Shown in pieces: positions 39,439-47,742 of a stretch of 64,000 bases of DNA. Position 1 is the first letter of the stretch, and each line of letters opens with the position of its first letter. The DNA is from Spirochaetia bacterium. Lineage in GTDB: Bacteria > Spirochaetota > Spirochaetia > Sphaerochaetales > Sphaerochaetaceae. The notes beneath the pieces are model-generated. The model did no database searches. It worked only from the letters and a program-made list of their open reading frames with translations, and was not told the origin of the DNA. Where the stretch lies: contig JAKVOU010000001.1 in NCBI GenBank assembly GCA_022482625.1, positions 620,001 to 684,000 of the forward strand, read 5' to 3'. Both the position numbers and the translations under genes were made by a program.

Positions 39439-39587
39439 GCGCGGGCCGAAGCCCGCGCTGCTCGATATCATTTCCGGCGTCCTCTCCTGCCGCTCCAAGA
39501 ACTCACGACCGACTTCTTCAATCTGTCTGTTCTCTCATCCTTGAATTGACTCGGGAGCCCCCCCCGGCCGGGCACATGCCCGGCCGG
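39439..39587 (-). other. Leader hairpins of the rRNA operon
   Basis: Two strong GC-rich hairpins lie between the promoter and the 16S gene: one with arms CGCGGGC/GCCCGCG at about 39439-39458, and one with ten-base arms CCGGCCGGGC at 39564-39587 around an ACAT loop. They probably serve in pre-rRNA processing or folding. The rest of the leader to the promoter shows nothing else recognisable. Confidence 0.55.
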
Positions 39588-39699
39588 TCGGCTTCCTTCC
39601 ATTTCTCGTCTCCCCTTCGCTCTTCTTCTAAAAAAGACCTGCAGTCCCCGGGTCTCCCCGGCATCCTGCCCTCAGGCGCTCCTCTCGAAGCGCTCGGTC

Positions 39700-39728
39700 A
39701 ACATAGCAGATTTGCTTTTCCTAGTCAA
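39700..39728 (-). promoter_or_regulatory. rRNA operon promoter
   Basis: TTGACT, a 17-base spacer and TATGTT on the minus strand, about 270 bases before the 16S gene. The region upstream is A/T-rich (AAAAATGC and T runs), as expected for an UP element. Confidence 0.8.
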
Positions 39729-39803
39729 GGGAAAAAGCATTTTTAGATACTTTTTTTCTGATAATGTTTTGTAAAATTTACTGCCGGTAGGCAAGGAATT
39801 CTT

Positions 39804-42770
39804 CTATATGTCCTTCCACTCAGTAATTTCGCCGGTAATGTTTACTCGTACACTTGAGATATAGTTTCGGGCATCATCAATATACCGAGAAGTAATCTTC
39901 TGGTATTTCTTCTCGCCGCTTTCGGCAATGACATAGAAATAGCTGGTATAAAGTGAACTTGAGGAAAGTTTCTCGACAAGGAAATCCAACGAAAGTTCTT
40001 TCAGCATGCGTTCCCTTTCCTCTTCAGGAAAGCAAGAATTGAAGCGGGCATTATGGCTGTCATAATCGAACGTATCCCCATAATGCGAATTGTCTAAGTC
40101 ATTCTTGCTGCTCAGGACAGTAAGGGTACGGGCACTGACATCTATATAGGCAAAGAATTCCACATTCAGGTTGATCAGCCAGTTCTTTATTTTCTTCTCA
40201 AGATATGCACGGTTTTCATCAGTTCCTATGAAATATGCTTCCAGTTCATCATTTGCACCATTGCGCATCAGGTAAGTCTTGAAACCGACGACCTTGTATT
40301 GGCCTTCCTTCGTCTTCAACTTGTAATGGCTTGTCAGCGTACGGGCACCTTCCTTGGACACCGCCCGCATCTGCTCCAAGTCAAGTACAGGATACCCATC
40401 GTCCAATTCATACGGAATCAGCTCGTCCAAGAATGTACGGACCGAAGTGATTGCCGGCAATTCATAATCACCATCGTCACAAACAGTGGAAATCGTATCC
40501 CGATCCAGATTGAAATGATAGGCAATGCAAGCCTCGGCCAACAACACGTCAAGGTTGTCCTTGACGCTCTTGTAACGGTCCTCTTCCTCCATCCGCTGCT
40601 GTACATCTTCCAAAGTAATGACAGCATCGATGTTCTCCCCCCGTCTGTACACCAACGATGTCAGCATGCACTTGTTCCACCGGGCCGAACCATCATCCAT
40701 ATGGCGCTGGAAGACAAACTGTTCCGACGTACTTCCTGCTCTCATGCGGGAAATTGCAGCATCAAGCAATTGCCTGTCTTCAGTTTTCTCGAAAAGTTCG
40801 TCACAGAAATTTTCCCTTGGGTATTCATCCGCACCATGATAAAAGGAATCGGTAGAAAAGACATAGTAATAATAGGAAATGCCATATTGCTCCAAGGCAA
40901 CCACATACCGATGTTCGAGATCCTTGAATTCCTTGAGGTCATCAATCATGGCAAGTATATTCCCATTGCCATCGAGCTGACTGAAACGTACGCGAACCCA
41001 ACCCGTCTGAAATGCCATCATCATCAAGGAAACATGGATATCACAGGTAACATCATTTCCATCTGCCATGATTTCTTCATAAGCACTGCAAAGCCGCAGG
41101 AGATCCTTTTCCGAGCAAGGCAATTTCTTGGTAAAGTCACGCAGACTTATATTTTCTTTCAGCCCGAGCTGTTCCACCAGGTTTATGTCAGGATGGGCCA
41201 TCCCTGTATTGGTATCTATCACCACATAATGCAACTCTGCATGGAGCAGGACACGATGCATCAGGCTTCTGAGGGATTTCTCCTTGTCCAGCAGCTTTTG
41301 AAGCTCTGTCACATCATTGCACGTCAGAATATAGGTATTGTCATCATAGGAAATCTGAACCTGCAGCCATTGCCCTTCAATGGTCTGCAACACATCATAG
41401 TATCTTCCCCTCTTTTCAAGGATACTGCAGATGTATTTTCCAAGATTCCGTCCATCAGGTCCGTTAAAAAGTGTAAAGAAAGCCCCCTGCTGTACCAGGT
41501 CTATGATATCTTCCCGACTTTTTCTAAGGAGGCTACATAGCAATGTAGAAACAATAAGCGGTTCCCGCTTTCTCCCTTTCCCATTGTTCCGTACCACAAG
41601 CAACGCTTGGCTTTCCTCAGAAAGGATAATATCCTGAAGTGCAACTTTCTTTTTCAACTTCTTCAAGGAAGACCGTTTTTTCCATAAAATCAGCAGGCAG
41701 CAGACCACACCGACGACAAGACCCAATATCAAGACGAAATACAGCCACCACGGTCCATTTTCGGCTTCAGGGGATTTAGAAGAAAAAAAAGTCTGAAGCA
41801 CAAAGGCATTTGCCGGTAATTTCGAAAGATCACCATTATGGGCAACAAGCTCAGTCATATTGATGATCGGATAGCTTGAGATGGAACCCAGCCTCAGCTT
41901 TGCAGGTTGTGCACCTTCCAGTATCTTGGTAACCAGTTTTGCAACGGCAAGACCAAGTTTTTCAGGAGCTATGACGATGCCACCGGCCAATCTGTAGTTG
42001 ACTCCGATTCCCAATGTTGAAAACACAGGGGCGCTGACCGCATCACAGATGACATCAATGGCCCTCTCCAACGAAAAATGTTGAGTTGCAGTACTCAGCA
42101 TGCCCCCATAGAAAAAAATGGTATGTTTCTGATCATATGAAGCAAGTTTCTTCTTCAGGGCATTCGTATCATATGCATCACTGTTGATGGTCACCAGCTT
42201 CAAGGCAAGGAAACCCTTCTGAGGCAGTATGAATTGCTTGGCGATGCCTTGGCTGGACAGAGTTCCGTCACATACCGCCACAGCCATATCTGCTGTCGGA
42301 AAGAATCGGGTAGCTATATCGAGTATGGAAGAAACACGCAGATCATCGGCATATCCGACATAATCAGGTTTCTTGTTTGCCTTTGCCGCAAGTTCATTGT
42401 CCTTTACGCCAAAGAAGACAACCGGTGTATCAGGAAAGAAAACCTGCTTGTATTTCAAGAAAAAGCTCAGGGCATCGTCACCGGCAACGCAAAGACATGC
42501 ATACTGTTTTCCAGCCGCCGTTTCCTCCCCAAGCAGTTTATACAGCCGTGATGTAGCCTGGGCTTCCCCTAGATTGAGACTATCCATCCATAGCAAATCA
42601 AAATCATTGGAATGATAACCAGCTTCAAAACCAGACAACTGCCGTGTCATTTCCACGTCATCAAACGAGTGAGACCCTACGAAAAGCACGGGAGCCTCAG
42701 CCATCAGACACATGCTGGAGTTAATCAGGAAAAAAACAAAAACAAAGAACTTTTGTATTATCCTACACAT
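39804..42770 (-). CDS. Membrane sensor protein with periplasmic ABC-substrate-binding-like domain and PAS-like domains, no output domain seen
   Basis: This protein has 988 residues. Residues 1-24 are a signal peptide. About 25-335 resemble the type 1 periplasmic fold found in sensor proteins that carry an ABC_sub_bind domain (PVVFFGVKDNE, FSTLGIGVNYRLAGGIVIAPEKLG). Residues 341-362 are a membrane helix, followed by a basic and coiled stretch. The remaining 600 residues look like consecutive PAS-type modules, including GQWLQVQISYDDNTYILTCN. I find no histidine-kinase H-box or ATPase, no GGDEF or EAL motif, no HTH and no methyl-accepting region. Perhaps it acts through a partner protein, or the output domain has diverged beyond recognition. 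GGGGG seven bases before the ATG and a good promoter support the start. It stands alone next to the rRNA operon. Confidence 0.7.
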   Translation of the reverse strand: MCRIIQKFFVFVFFLINSSMCLMAEAPVLFVGSHSFDDVEMTRQLSGFEAGYHSNDFDLLWMDSLNLGEAQATSRLYKLLGEETAAGKQYACLCVAGDDALSFFLKYKQVFFPDTPVVFFGVKDNELAAKANKKPDYVGYADDLRVSSILDIATRFFPTADMAVAVCDGTLSSQGIAKQFILPQKGFLALKLVTINSDAYDTNALKKKLASYDQKHTIFFYGGMLSTATQHFSLERAIDVICDAVSAPVFSTLGIGVNYRLAGGIVIAPEKLGLAVAKLVTKILEGAQPAKLRLGSISSYPIINMTELVAHNGDLSKLPANAFVLQTFFSSKSPEAENGPWWLYFVLILGLVVGVVCCLLILWKKRSSLKKLKKKVALQDIILSEESQALLVVRNNGKGRKREPLIVSTLLCSLLRKSREDIIDLVQQGAFFTLFNGPDGRNLGKYICSILEKRGRYYDVLQTIEGQWLQVQISYDDNTYILTCNDVTELQKLLDKEKSLRSLMHRVLLHAELHYVVIDTNTGMAHPDINLVEQLGLKENISLRDFTKKLPCSEKDLLRLCSAYEEIMADGNDVTCDIHVSLMMMAFQTGWVRVRFSQLDGNGNILAMIDDLKEFKDLEHRYVVALEQYGISYYYYVFSTDSFYHGADEYPRENFCDELFEKTEDRQLLDAAISRMRAGSTSEQFVFQRHMDDGSARWNKCMLTSLVYRRGENIDAVITLEDVQQRMEEEDRYKSVKDNLDVLLAEACIAYHFNLDRDTISTVCDDGDYELPAITSVRTFLDELIPYELDDGYPVLDLEQMRAVSKEGARTLTSHYKLKTKEGQYKVVGFKTYLMRNGANDELEAYFIGTDENRAYLEKKIKNWLINLNVEFFAYIDVSARTLTVLSSKNDLDNSHYGDTFDYDSHNARFNSCFPEEERERMLKELSLDFLVEKLSSSSLYTSYFYVIAESGEKKYQKITSRYIDDARNYISSVRVNITGEITEWKDI

Positions 42771-42804
42771 ATGTCATCCCCCGATTTACGACACCCTTAG
42801 TAAC

Positions 42805-42833
42805 TGTATACTATGTTTTCCTCCCAATTGCAA
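42805..42833 (-). promoter_or_regulatory. Promoter of the sensor gene
   Basis: TTGCAA, a 17-base spacer and TATACA on the minus strand, about 35 bases before the ribosome site of the sensor gene. Confidence 0.6.
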
Positions 42834-43046
42834 CAAAAACATATGCAATCGTCATAAGGAAATCAACTTAGTGATAGTAAAAGTTACTGTTTGCAAAGTC
42901 ATGACATAGATGAACTATCTTCTTATGCTAATATCATTTTCCACAACAAAAATGACCATGCATCAGTTATTTTTGGTAACAAAACAGTAGGTCAATAGTA
43001 ATCAAAATCAAGCCAGGAACAACTTGACCCCTTTTTCTTTCAAGAC

Positions 43047-43430
43047 TCACCATCCCAAAAAGGACTTGTCTGCATAGGACTTATTAAAGTTATCTTTTGG
43101 TAGGACTCCCGCCATGGAAAGTTCACTCTCGTGCAATTATCCACCAAGGACAAGTACCATTGCAGTTTCATTATCGGCCAAAGTCTGGGCAACTTTCAGG
43201 GAATGGGTAATTACCGTCAGATCCTTTTTCTTCAGCAGGCTTTTTGCAAGTTCAGGGCAAGTCGTACCATTGTCAATGAACAATATGTTACCATCCTTAA
43301 TCAATCAGTCTTGGCAATCCTGGCAATTTCATCATGCACATGCAGGTTATTGTAGGAAACGTGAGAAATGACGGCCTTGGCCTGCGCATCAACGATTTTC
43401 CTCAGCCACCTGATGACAACTTTCTGCCGT
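43047..43430 (-). pseudogene. DeoR-family transcriptional regulator remnant
   Basis: Translation of the minus strand gives most of the DeoR effector domain in two frames. One frame carries KAVISHVSYNNLHVHDEIAR, then stops. The next frame continues with KDGNILFIDNGTTCPELAKS, then LTVITHSLKVAQTLADNE, VLVLGG, an in-frame TAA, and SMAGVLPKDNFNKSYADKSF. The order D/S-GTT, TxSL, GG and F-x-S/G is that of the sugar-phosphate-binding domain of GlpR/FruR-type DeoR proteins. At least one frameshift and two stops are present, and the HTH half is not recognisable. The gene is dead. A regulated sugar operon once nearby is an inference; none is visible now. Confidence 0.75.
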
Positions 43431-43498
43431 TTCCCTTTTCGCTGAACATAGAATCTTCAACTTCTACAATGATTCTCAAACATTTTTTTGCAAAGTGG

Positions 43499-43527
43499 TT
43501 GACGCACATTTACAGTTCTGCTATATT
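43499..43527 (+). promoter_or_regulatory. Promoter of the tRNA-Lys/tRNA-Glu unit
   Basis: TTGACG, a 17-base spacer and TATATT, ending 14 bases before the tRNA-Lys gene. Confidence 0.75.
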
Positions 43528-43541
43528 CCAAGTCGTTGCGT

Positions 43542-43614
43542 GGGCCGCTAGCTCAGCTGGTAGAGCAACGCCCTTTTAAGGCGTGGGTCACTGGTTCGAA
43601 CCCAGTGCGGCTCA
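43542..43614 (+). tRNA. tRNA-Lys (TTT)
   Basis: The cloverleaf has acceptor GGGCCGC/GCGGCTC, D arm GCTCAGCTGGTAGAGC, anticodon loop CTTTTAA giving TTT, and T arm CTGGTTCGAACCCAG. The discriminator is A. CCA is not encoded. Confidence 0.96.
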
Positions 43615-43642
43615 ATGCTTTTAGGGCAAAGAGAAGAATCGT

Positions 43643-43714
43643 GTCTCCTTCGTCTAACGGTTAGGACTCAAGGTTTTCATCCTTGCAATATGGGTTCGAT
43701 TCCCGTAGGAGATG
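43643..43714 (+). tRNA. tRNA-Glu (TTC)
   Basis: The cloverleaf has acceptor GTCTCCT/AGGAGAT, D arm GTCTAACGGTTAGGAC, anticodon stem CAAGG/CCTTG with loop TTTTCAT giving TTC, T arm TGGGTTCGATTCCCG, and discriminator G. It follows tRNA-Lys by 28 bases and is probably cotranscribed. CCA is not encoded. Confidence 0.95.
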
Positions 43715-43719
43715 ATTAC

Positions 43720-43752
43720 AGGACGCTGCAAGTTTGCCAGCGTCCTGTTTTT
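43720..43752 (+). terminator. Terminator of the tRNA-Lys/Glu unit
   Basis: AGGACGCTG and CAGCGTCCT form a nine-base perfect stem around a nine-base loop, followed by GTTTTT. It starts six bases after tRNA-Glu. Confidence 0.9.
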
Positions 43753-43796
43753 CATAAAGCAGATTCTACCCTTTTCCCCAACGATATCGGTTATGC

Positions 43797-45374
43797 TTAC
43801 AGGTCAAGTCCGAATTCATGGAAGAACTGACGTTTTACGGCATCCTTCCCGCTTACATATAGTTTTCCATCATCTTCTACACAAAGCATCTGATCCAGGA
43901 AAAGTTCAAGTTGCCCATTATGGGCTCCACCACCCATCAGTCCATAGTTTTTCCAGTTTATCCCCGACGCATGTTCAAGCTTCCTGAATGTTGCCAGATA
44001 ACGCAATGCAAGGAAAATTCCCATAAACCTGGCAGACCGCTCCTGCGTTTCACCAGGTTCCAGAAAGGCCACCTCAAGGAAAAGGTCCAGTTCATTCCTG
44101 TCATGGAACTGCACGGCAGAAAGATAGCCGTTGACGCCATGTCCTTCCAACATGACCAATTCATCGCTCCATGTTATAAAACCAGCAAGAAGCAGCTTCT
44201 TGTCGTCAATAGCAACATCAACAAGTTTACCTTTGTCATCGAATGTCAGATCAAGCAGCATCTCAAGCTTCTCCAGGTCAGCAATTTCATCTTTTGTATA
44301 GCCTTGGAAAAGATAGTCATAAGCCTCATCTTCCTCTTCTGTAGCCTTTGCCGACAGTATGTCATCACCCAAACAATGGTTATCGAAGGAAAAGGCGAAA
44401 TAAGTGGAATAGTCTTCAGTGGTCATCGTTTCTACGATACCCACAGATTCCGTTCCCAAAGGATATCCGCTGACTTTTGATTTGATATCTTTTCTCAAAG
44501 ATTCAGGAATCTTACCTCTCTTCCCTATCAGGGTATAAGGGATCCCCAATTCAGCAAGAAGTTGCCTGGTCTGCGTATCAGCAAGTTGTTCGTCCAGGCA
44601 CAGACAAACCAATCCATAATTTTTTTCCGAAGAAGCATCAAGCACCTGCCTGACACCATCGATGCCAGTATCAGTAAGGAAATAAGTAAGCGGTATATTG
44701 CCGTCACTGTCATACATTACCCAGAAGAGGCCCTCAGTGCCATCTTTTCCGTAACCAGCAGAAACCAACAGGTATGGGTGCCCGTCTGCACCGTTGCAGG
44801 AAGACAACCAATTTGCAATGGACTGGTCCATATCATTGCCGCAGATACCGCTGCCGACCAGCTGAGTCCCTCCCTGCTGTTTTGACAACCACGTGTAAAA
44901 GGAAGGTTCCTCATCGTCTGCGGCAACTATGAGAAACTGACAGAAGGCAACAATCCACCCAAAGCAATCATTCCTTGGAAAATATTCCTTGAGATTGCCA
45001 AAGAACCCAGGGTCCTTCTTCAGCACCTGCCAAATGAAGTATCTGCTACCGAAAGGATATACCCGATGGTCAACCATCAGAGAATAGAACTGTTCGTCAT
45101 CTGCACCCTTCAGTCCTTCGCCACCAGGGATGCAGGAAACATCCCAATCGCCGGGAAAAAGCAAGCTTTCAAAGAAAGAATCTCCCATCGAACCAAGTTC
45201 AGCAAAAGGAATGAACAGTTTTCCGGCAACCGTACCAAGCGGACGAAACATCTTCCCGTCTTTGCCGTTCTCTTTTTTCCCTGGGATATACATGCCGGCA
45301 AGCTTGGTCCCGTCCCGGAATTCCATGCACGCTACGGGCTTCATATCCTGTTGCTCTTCAAAAGGGTTCTTCAT
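43797..45374 (-). CDS. Uncharacterised acidic protein, probably derived from an IS1634/IS4-type transposase
   Basis: This is an intact 525-residue open frame with no signal peptide or membrane segment and an acidic composition. By eye its segment order follows IS1634-type transposases. YPFGSRYFIWQVLKK...LKEYFPRND matches the YGASYFF...FPD region, and FYTWLSKQ the conserved Trp segment. LFWVMYDSDGNIPLTYF matches the GxPxxY region and CLDEQLADTQTRQLLAELGI the D-R-G-F segment. ARFMGIFLALRYLATFRK matches the terminal FxxFLALxY helix. The catalytic set is not complete: the first Asp (normally YDTTS) is absent, and the Glu context is altered. There are no inverted repeats at its ends. I infer a long-diverged, possibly domesticated protein. 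If this reading is wrong it is simply a protein I do not recognise. AAGGAG lies just upstream of the start. Confidence 0.55.
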   Translation of the reverse strand: MKNPFEEQQDMKPVACMEFRDGTKLAGMYIPGKKENGKDGKMFRPLGTVAGKLFIPFAELGSMGDSFFESLLFPGDWDVSCIPGGEGLKGADDEQFYSLMVDHRVYPFGSRYFIWQVLKKDPGFFGNLKEYFPRNDCFGWIVAFCQFLIVAADDEEPSFYTWLSKQQGGTQLVGSGICGNDMDQSIANWLSSCNGADGHPYLLVSAGYGKDGTEGLFWVMYDSDGNIPLTYFLTDTGIDGVRQVLDASSEKNYGLVCLCLDEQLADTQTRQLLAELGIPYTLIGKRGKIPESLRKDIKSKVSGYPLGTESVGIVETMTTEDYSTYFAFSFDNHCLGDDILSAKATEEEDEAYDYLFQGYTKDEIADLEKLEMLLDLTFDDKGKLVDVAIDDKKLLLAGFITWSDELVMLEGHGVNGYLSAVQFHDRNELDLFLEVAFLEPGETQERSARFMGIFLALRYLATFRKLEHASGINWKNYGLMGGGAHNGQLELFLDQMLCVEDDGKLYVSGKDAVKRQFFHEFGLDL

Positions 45375-45441
45375 AGGATTCTCCTTGCTGGAAAGGCTAC
45401 CCTAACCTTACTTTTTTTGCAACTGTCGAATTAAACCTACA

Positions 45442-45600
45442 ATGACACAGCCTTTGATATGTACTAAGTGTGGCAAAGTTCCATTTTCAAAACAGGAATC
45501 ACATTGCAAACTTTGCAGATTATGCTATAGTGTAGAAGTGTCAAAAAAGTACATCCGTAGAGGCAGGCCATCTTGCTTGCCCTCTGAGCCGGATAAATGA
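45442..45600 (+). CDS. Small Cys-rich, probably zinc-binding protein
   Basis: This is a 52-residue open frame, too short for ordinary gene calling, with a clear metal-site pattern: CTKCGK, 11 residues, then CKLCRLC, a basic tail (KKYIRRGRP) and one more Cys. This is the layout of a zinc ribbon. No ribosome site is evident, and its expression is therefore uncertain. It sits between divergent genes, 70 bases before the next plus-strand gene, and could open that operon. Function unknown; nucleic-acid binding is possible because of the basic tail. Confidence 0.5.
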   Translation: MTQPLICTKCGKVPFSKQESHCKLCRLCYSVEVSKKYIRRGRPSCLPSEPDK

Positions 45601-45670
45601 GGATCCGTAGGATCTCAACACCATAACAGGAGGAAAGCAGGGCTTTCGACATGCCTGAGCAGAACTTTCG

Positions 45671-46255
45671 ATGACAACAGCACAGATTTATCAGATGATT
45701 GAAGAAGAAATGTATGAAATGCACAAGGAAAGGCCAAGGGTATCCTATGATGTTTTCCTTTCCAGTTGGTTTGTAGCCCACTGCATTGACAATGTGACAG
45801 ACTACCCCTTGGAAAAGCTTCGTTTTGTCTGCCCTATGAAATTTTTCACTACCATGCTCCATTGTGAAAGTGAAAAGCATATCATCCTGCTGGCAACGTA
45901 TTTCTTACCTGCAAACTATACCATTCCTGATCAAGTCATCAAGGATTTCGTCAGCTATCCTACGGATGTATTCCATGAAAAACATCCGAAGATGAGCCAA
46001 AATGCATTGTTCGACAAGGCATTGCATGATAAGGATTACCACATCTCCCTGACGCTTGTCACGACAAGCAACCAACCGTTGGAAGGTCGGTCATGGGCCA
46101 TGCTCAATGAATTCAACAAGAATCTTGATACTTCATATCTCTGTAGGATAACAGCAAGGTATCTTGATTTGGAAAATATCAAGACATTCTACACCTATGC
46201 CCAAGACATTGATGCCTATGCCCAGGCCTTGGAAACAGAAATGGAGAATGAATGA
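45671..46255 (+). CDS. Uncharacterised protein cotranscribed with an aldehyde dehydrogenase
   Basis: This 194-residue soluble protein belongs to no family I recognise. It is rich in aromatic residues and His/Cys/Met, without obvious metal motif, signal or membrane segment. Its frame has an upstream stop, so the ATG given or a later one must be used. No SD lies before this ATG, but a seven-codon open frame (MPEQNFR) ends in a TGA overlapping it (ATGA), and AGGG lies eight bases before that leader's ATG. Translation may therefore be coupled to the leader. Its stop overlaps the next gene's start by four bases, so it probably functions with the dehydrogenase. Confidence 0.65.
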   Translation: MTTAQIYQMIEEEMYEMHKERPRVSYDVFLSSWFVAHCIDNVTDYPLEKLRFVCPMKFFTTMLHCESEKHIILLATYFLPANYTIPDQVIKDFVSYPTDVFHEKHPKMSQNALFDKALHDKDYHISLTLVTTSNQPLEGRSWAMLNEFNKNLDTSYLCRITARYLDLENIKTFYTYAQDIDAYAQALETEMENE

Positions 46256-47619
46256 CCGACATGTACGACCTGAACCGGATGCGTGCGTATTTTGCCGAGG
46301 GAAATACATTCCCTTATGAAGTAAGAAAAAGAAATCTTGAGAAATTGTTTTCCCTTACCGAAACCTATGAGGATAGGTTGGCACAGGCTTTGTACCAAGA
46401 TCTTGGAAAAAGCAAGGAAGAAAGCTACATGAGCGAGATTTCTGTCGTCCGCGGCGAGATCAAAGACTGCATGAAACACCTGAAGGGTTGGATGAAACCC
46501 AAGAAAGTTTCCAGTCCCCTTACGGTTTTTCCTGCAAAAAGCAGGACCGTAACCCAGCCGCGGGGACTGTGCCTGATCATGAGTCCATGGAATTACCCTC
46601 TCCTGCTTTCACTCTCACCGCTTACTTATGCCCTGTGCGCAGGAAACGTTGCCGTACTCAAGCCGTCCCGGTACAGTACCAACACCAGTACAATACTCAG
46701 ACAGATGCTCAGTGAGAATTTTTCCAGCGACATTGTCCAAGTAGTCGAAGGTGGGCATGAGGCAAACCAAGCTTTGCTTGAAGAAGAATGGGATCTGATC
46801 TTCTTTACAGGTTCGAAGACTGTAGGGAAACTGGTCATGTCAAAAGCCAGTGAACATCTGACGCCCGTGGTATTGGAACTGGGAGGGAAAAGCCCTGCAT
46901 ACATCGATGCCAGTGCCAATCTGGACATAGCGGCAAAGAGACTGGCATGGGGCAAGTTCCTCAACGCAGGACAGACCTGTGTGGCCCCTGACTATGTACT
47001 TATCCAAAAACAGGTATTCCTGCCCTTCCTTGCCTTGCTCAAGAAACACATACAGGAAATGTATACGCCAAGCCCCATTTATAACAAAGATTATCCGAAG
47101 ATAATAAACCCGAAGCATTTTGACCGTCTCGTCTCATTGCTCAGGATGGGACAGCTTAACCTCGGAGGGCAGTATGATCCCACGACTAGGAAAATTGCAC
47201 CGACTGTGCTGGTCAATCCGGAACTTGACTCGCCTCTTATGCAGGATGAAATATTCGGACCTATCCTGCCGGTGCTGAAAGTCGATGATTTCGCCCAGGC
47301 CATGGCTTTCATTGAAAAGAAGCCAACGCCTCTGGCCTTCTACCTTTTCTCAAAAGATAACGGGCAGATAAAACTGATGGAACAGAGACTCAGGTTCGGT
47401 GGCGGGTGCATCAATGACTGCATCTTGCATCTGGCAAATCAGAATATTCCTTTCGGAGGAGTCGGACAAAGCGGCATGGGCAATTACCATGGACAATACG
47501 GCTATCTCACATTCAGCCATCAGAAGGCAATACTTGAAAAAGGTTACCATATTGATATAGCCTTGCGTTATCCACCATATGAAGGAAAAATGAAACAGTT
47601 CAAGCGCTTGCTACCATAA
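46252..47619 (+). CDS. Aldehyde dehydrogenase family protein (class 3/fatty-aldehyde type)
   Basis: This enzyme oxidises an aldehyde to its acid with NAD(P). It has 455 residues, the short form typical of class 3 and YwdH/CalB-like enzymes. The catalytic Cys lies in NAGQTCVAPDY and the general base Glu in VLELGGKSPA. Cofactor-binding landmarks are PWNYPLLLSLSPL and FFTGSKTVGK. The C-terminus contains FGGVGQSGMGNYHG as in fatty-aldehyde dehydrogenases. There is no C-terminal membrane anchor. It is translationally coupled to the unknown 194-residue protein. The substrate cannot be inferred from context. Confidence 0.9.
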   Translation: MTDMYDLNRMRAYFAEGNTFPYEVRKRNLEKLFSLTETYEDRLAQALYQDLGKSKEESYMSEISVVRGEIKDCMKHLKGWMKPKKVSSPLTVFPAKSRTVTQPRGLCLIMSPWNYPLLLSLSPLTYALCAGNVAVLKPSRYSTNTSTILRQMLSENFSSDIVQVVEGGHEANQALLEEEWDLIFFTGSKTVGKLVMSKASEHLTPVVLELGGKSPAYIDASANLDIAAKRLAWGKFLNAGQTCVAPDYVLIQKQVFLPFLALLKKHIQEMYTPSPIYNKDYPKIINPKHFDRLVSLLRMGQLNLGGQYDPTTRKIAPTVLVNPELDSPLMQDEIFGPILPVLKVDDFAQAMAFIEKKPTPLAFYLFSKDNGQIKLMEQRLRFGGGCINDCILHLANQNIPFGGVGQSGMGNYHGQYGYLTFSHQKAILEKGYHIDIALRYPPYEGKMKQFKRLLP

Positions 47620-47742
47620 TTTCATGCCAACTAGCCTCAAATATTATGTGATAATTTCTTCTACGGACAATCTTCTGTAAAAAGCAGGAAGATCCTTTAT
47701 CTGTCATTGCAACCTAGAAAATTTATTGGTACGATAAGGGAC

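Noticed and set aside
40299-41540. 413-codon plus-strand open frame inside the sensor gene region
   Set aside because: It is a shadow of the 988-residue sensor frame, which has a signal peptide, promoter and ribosome site.
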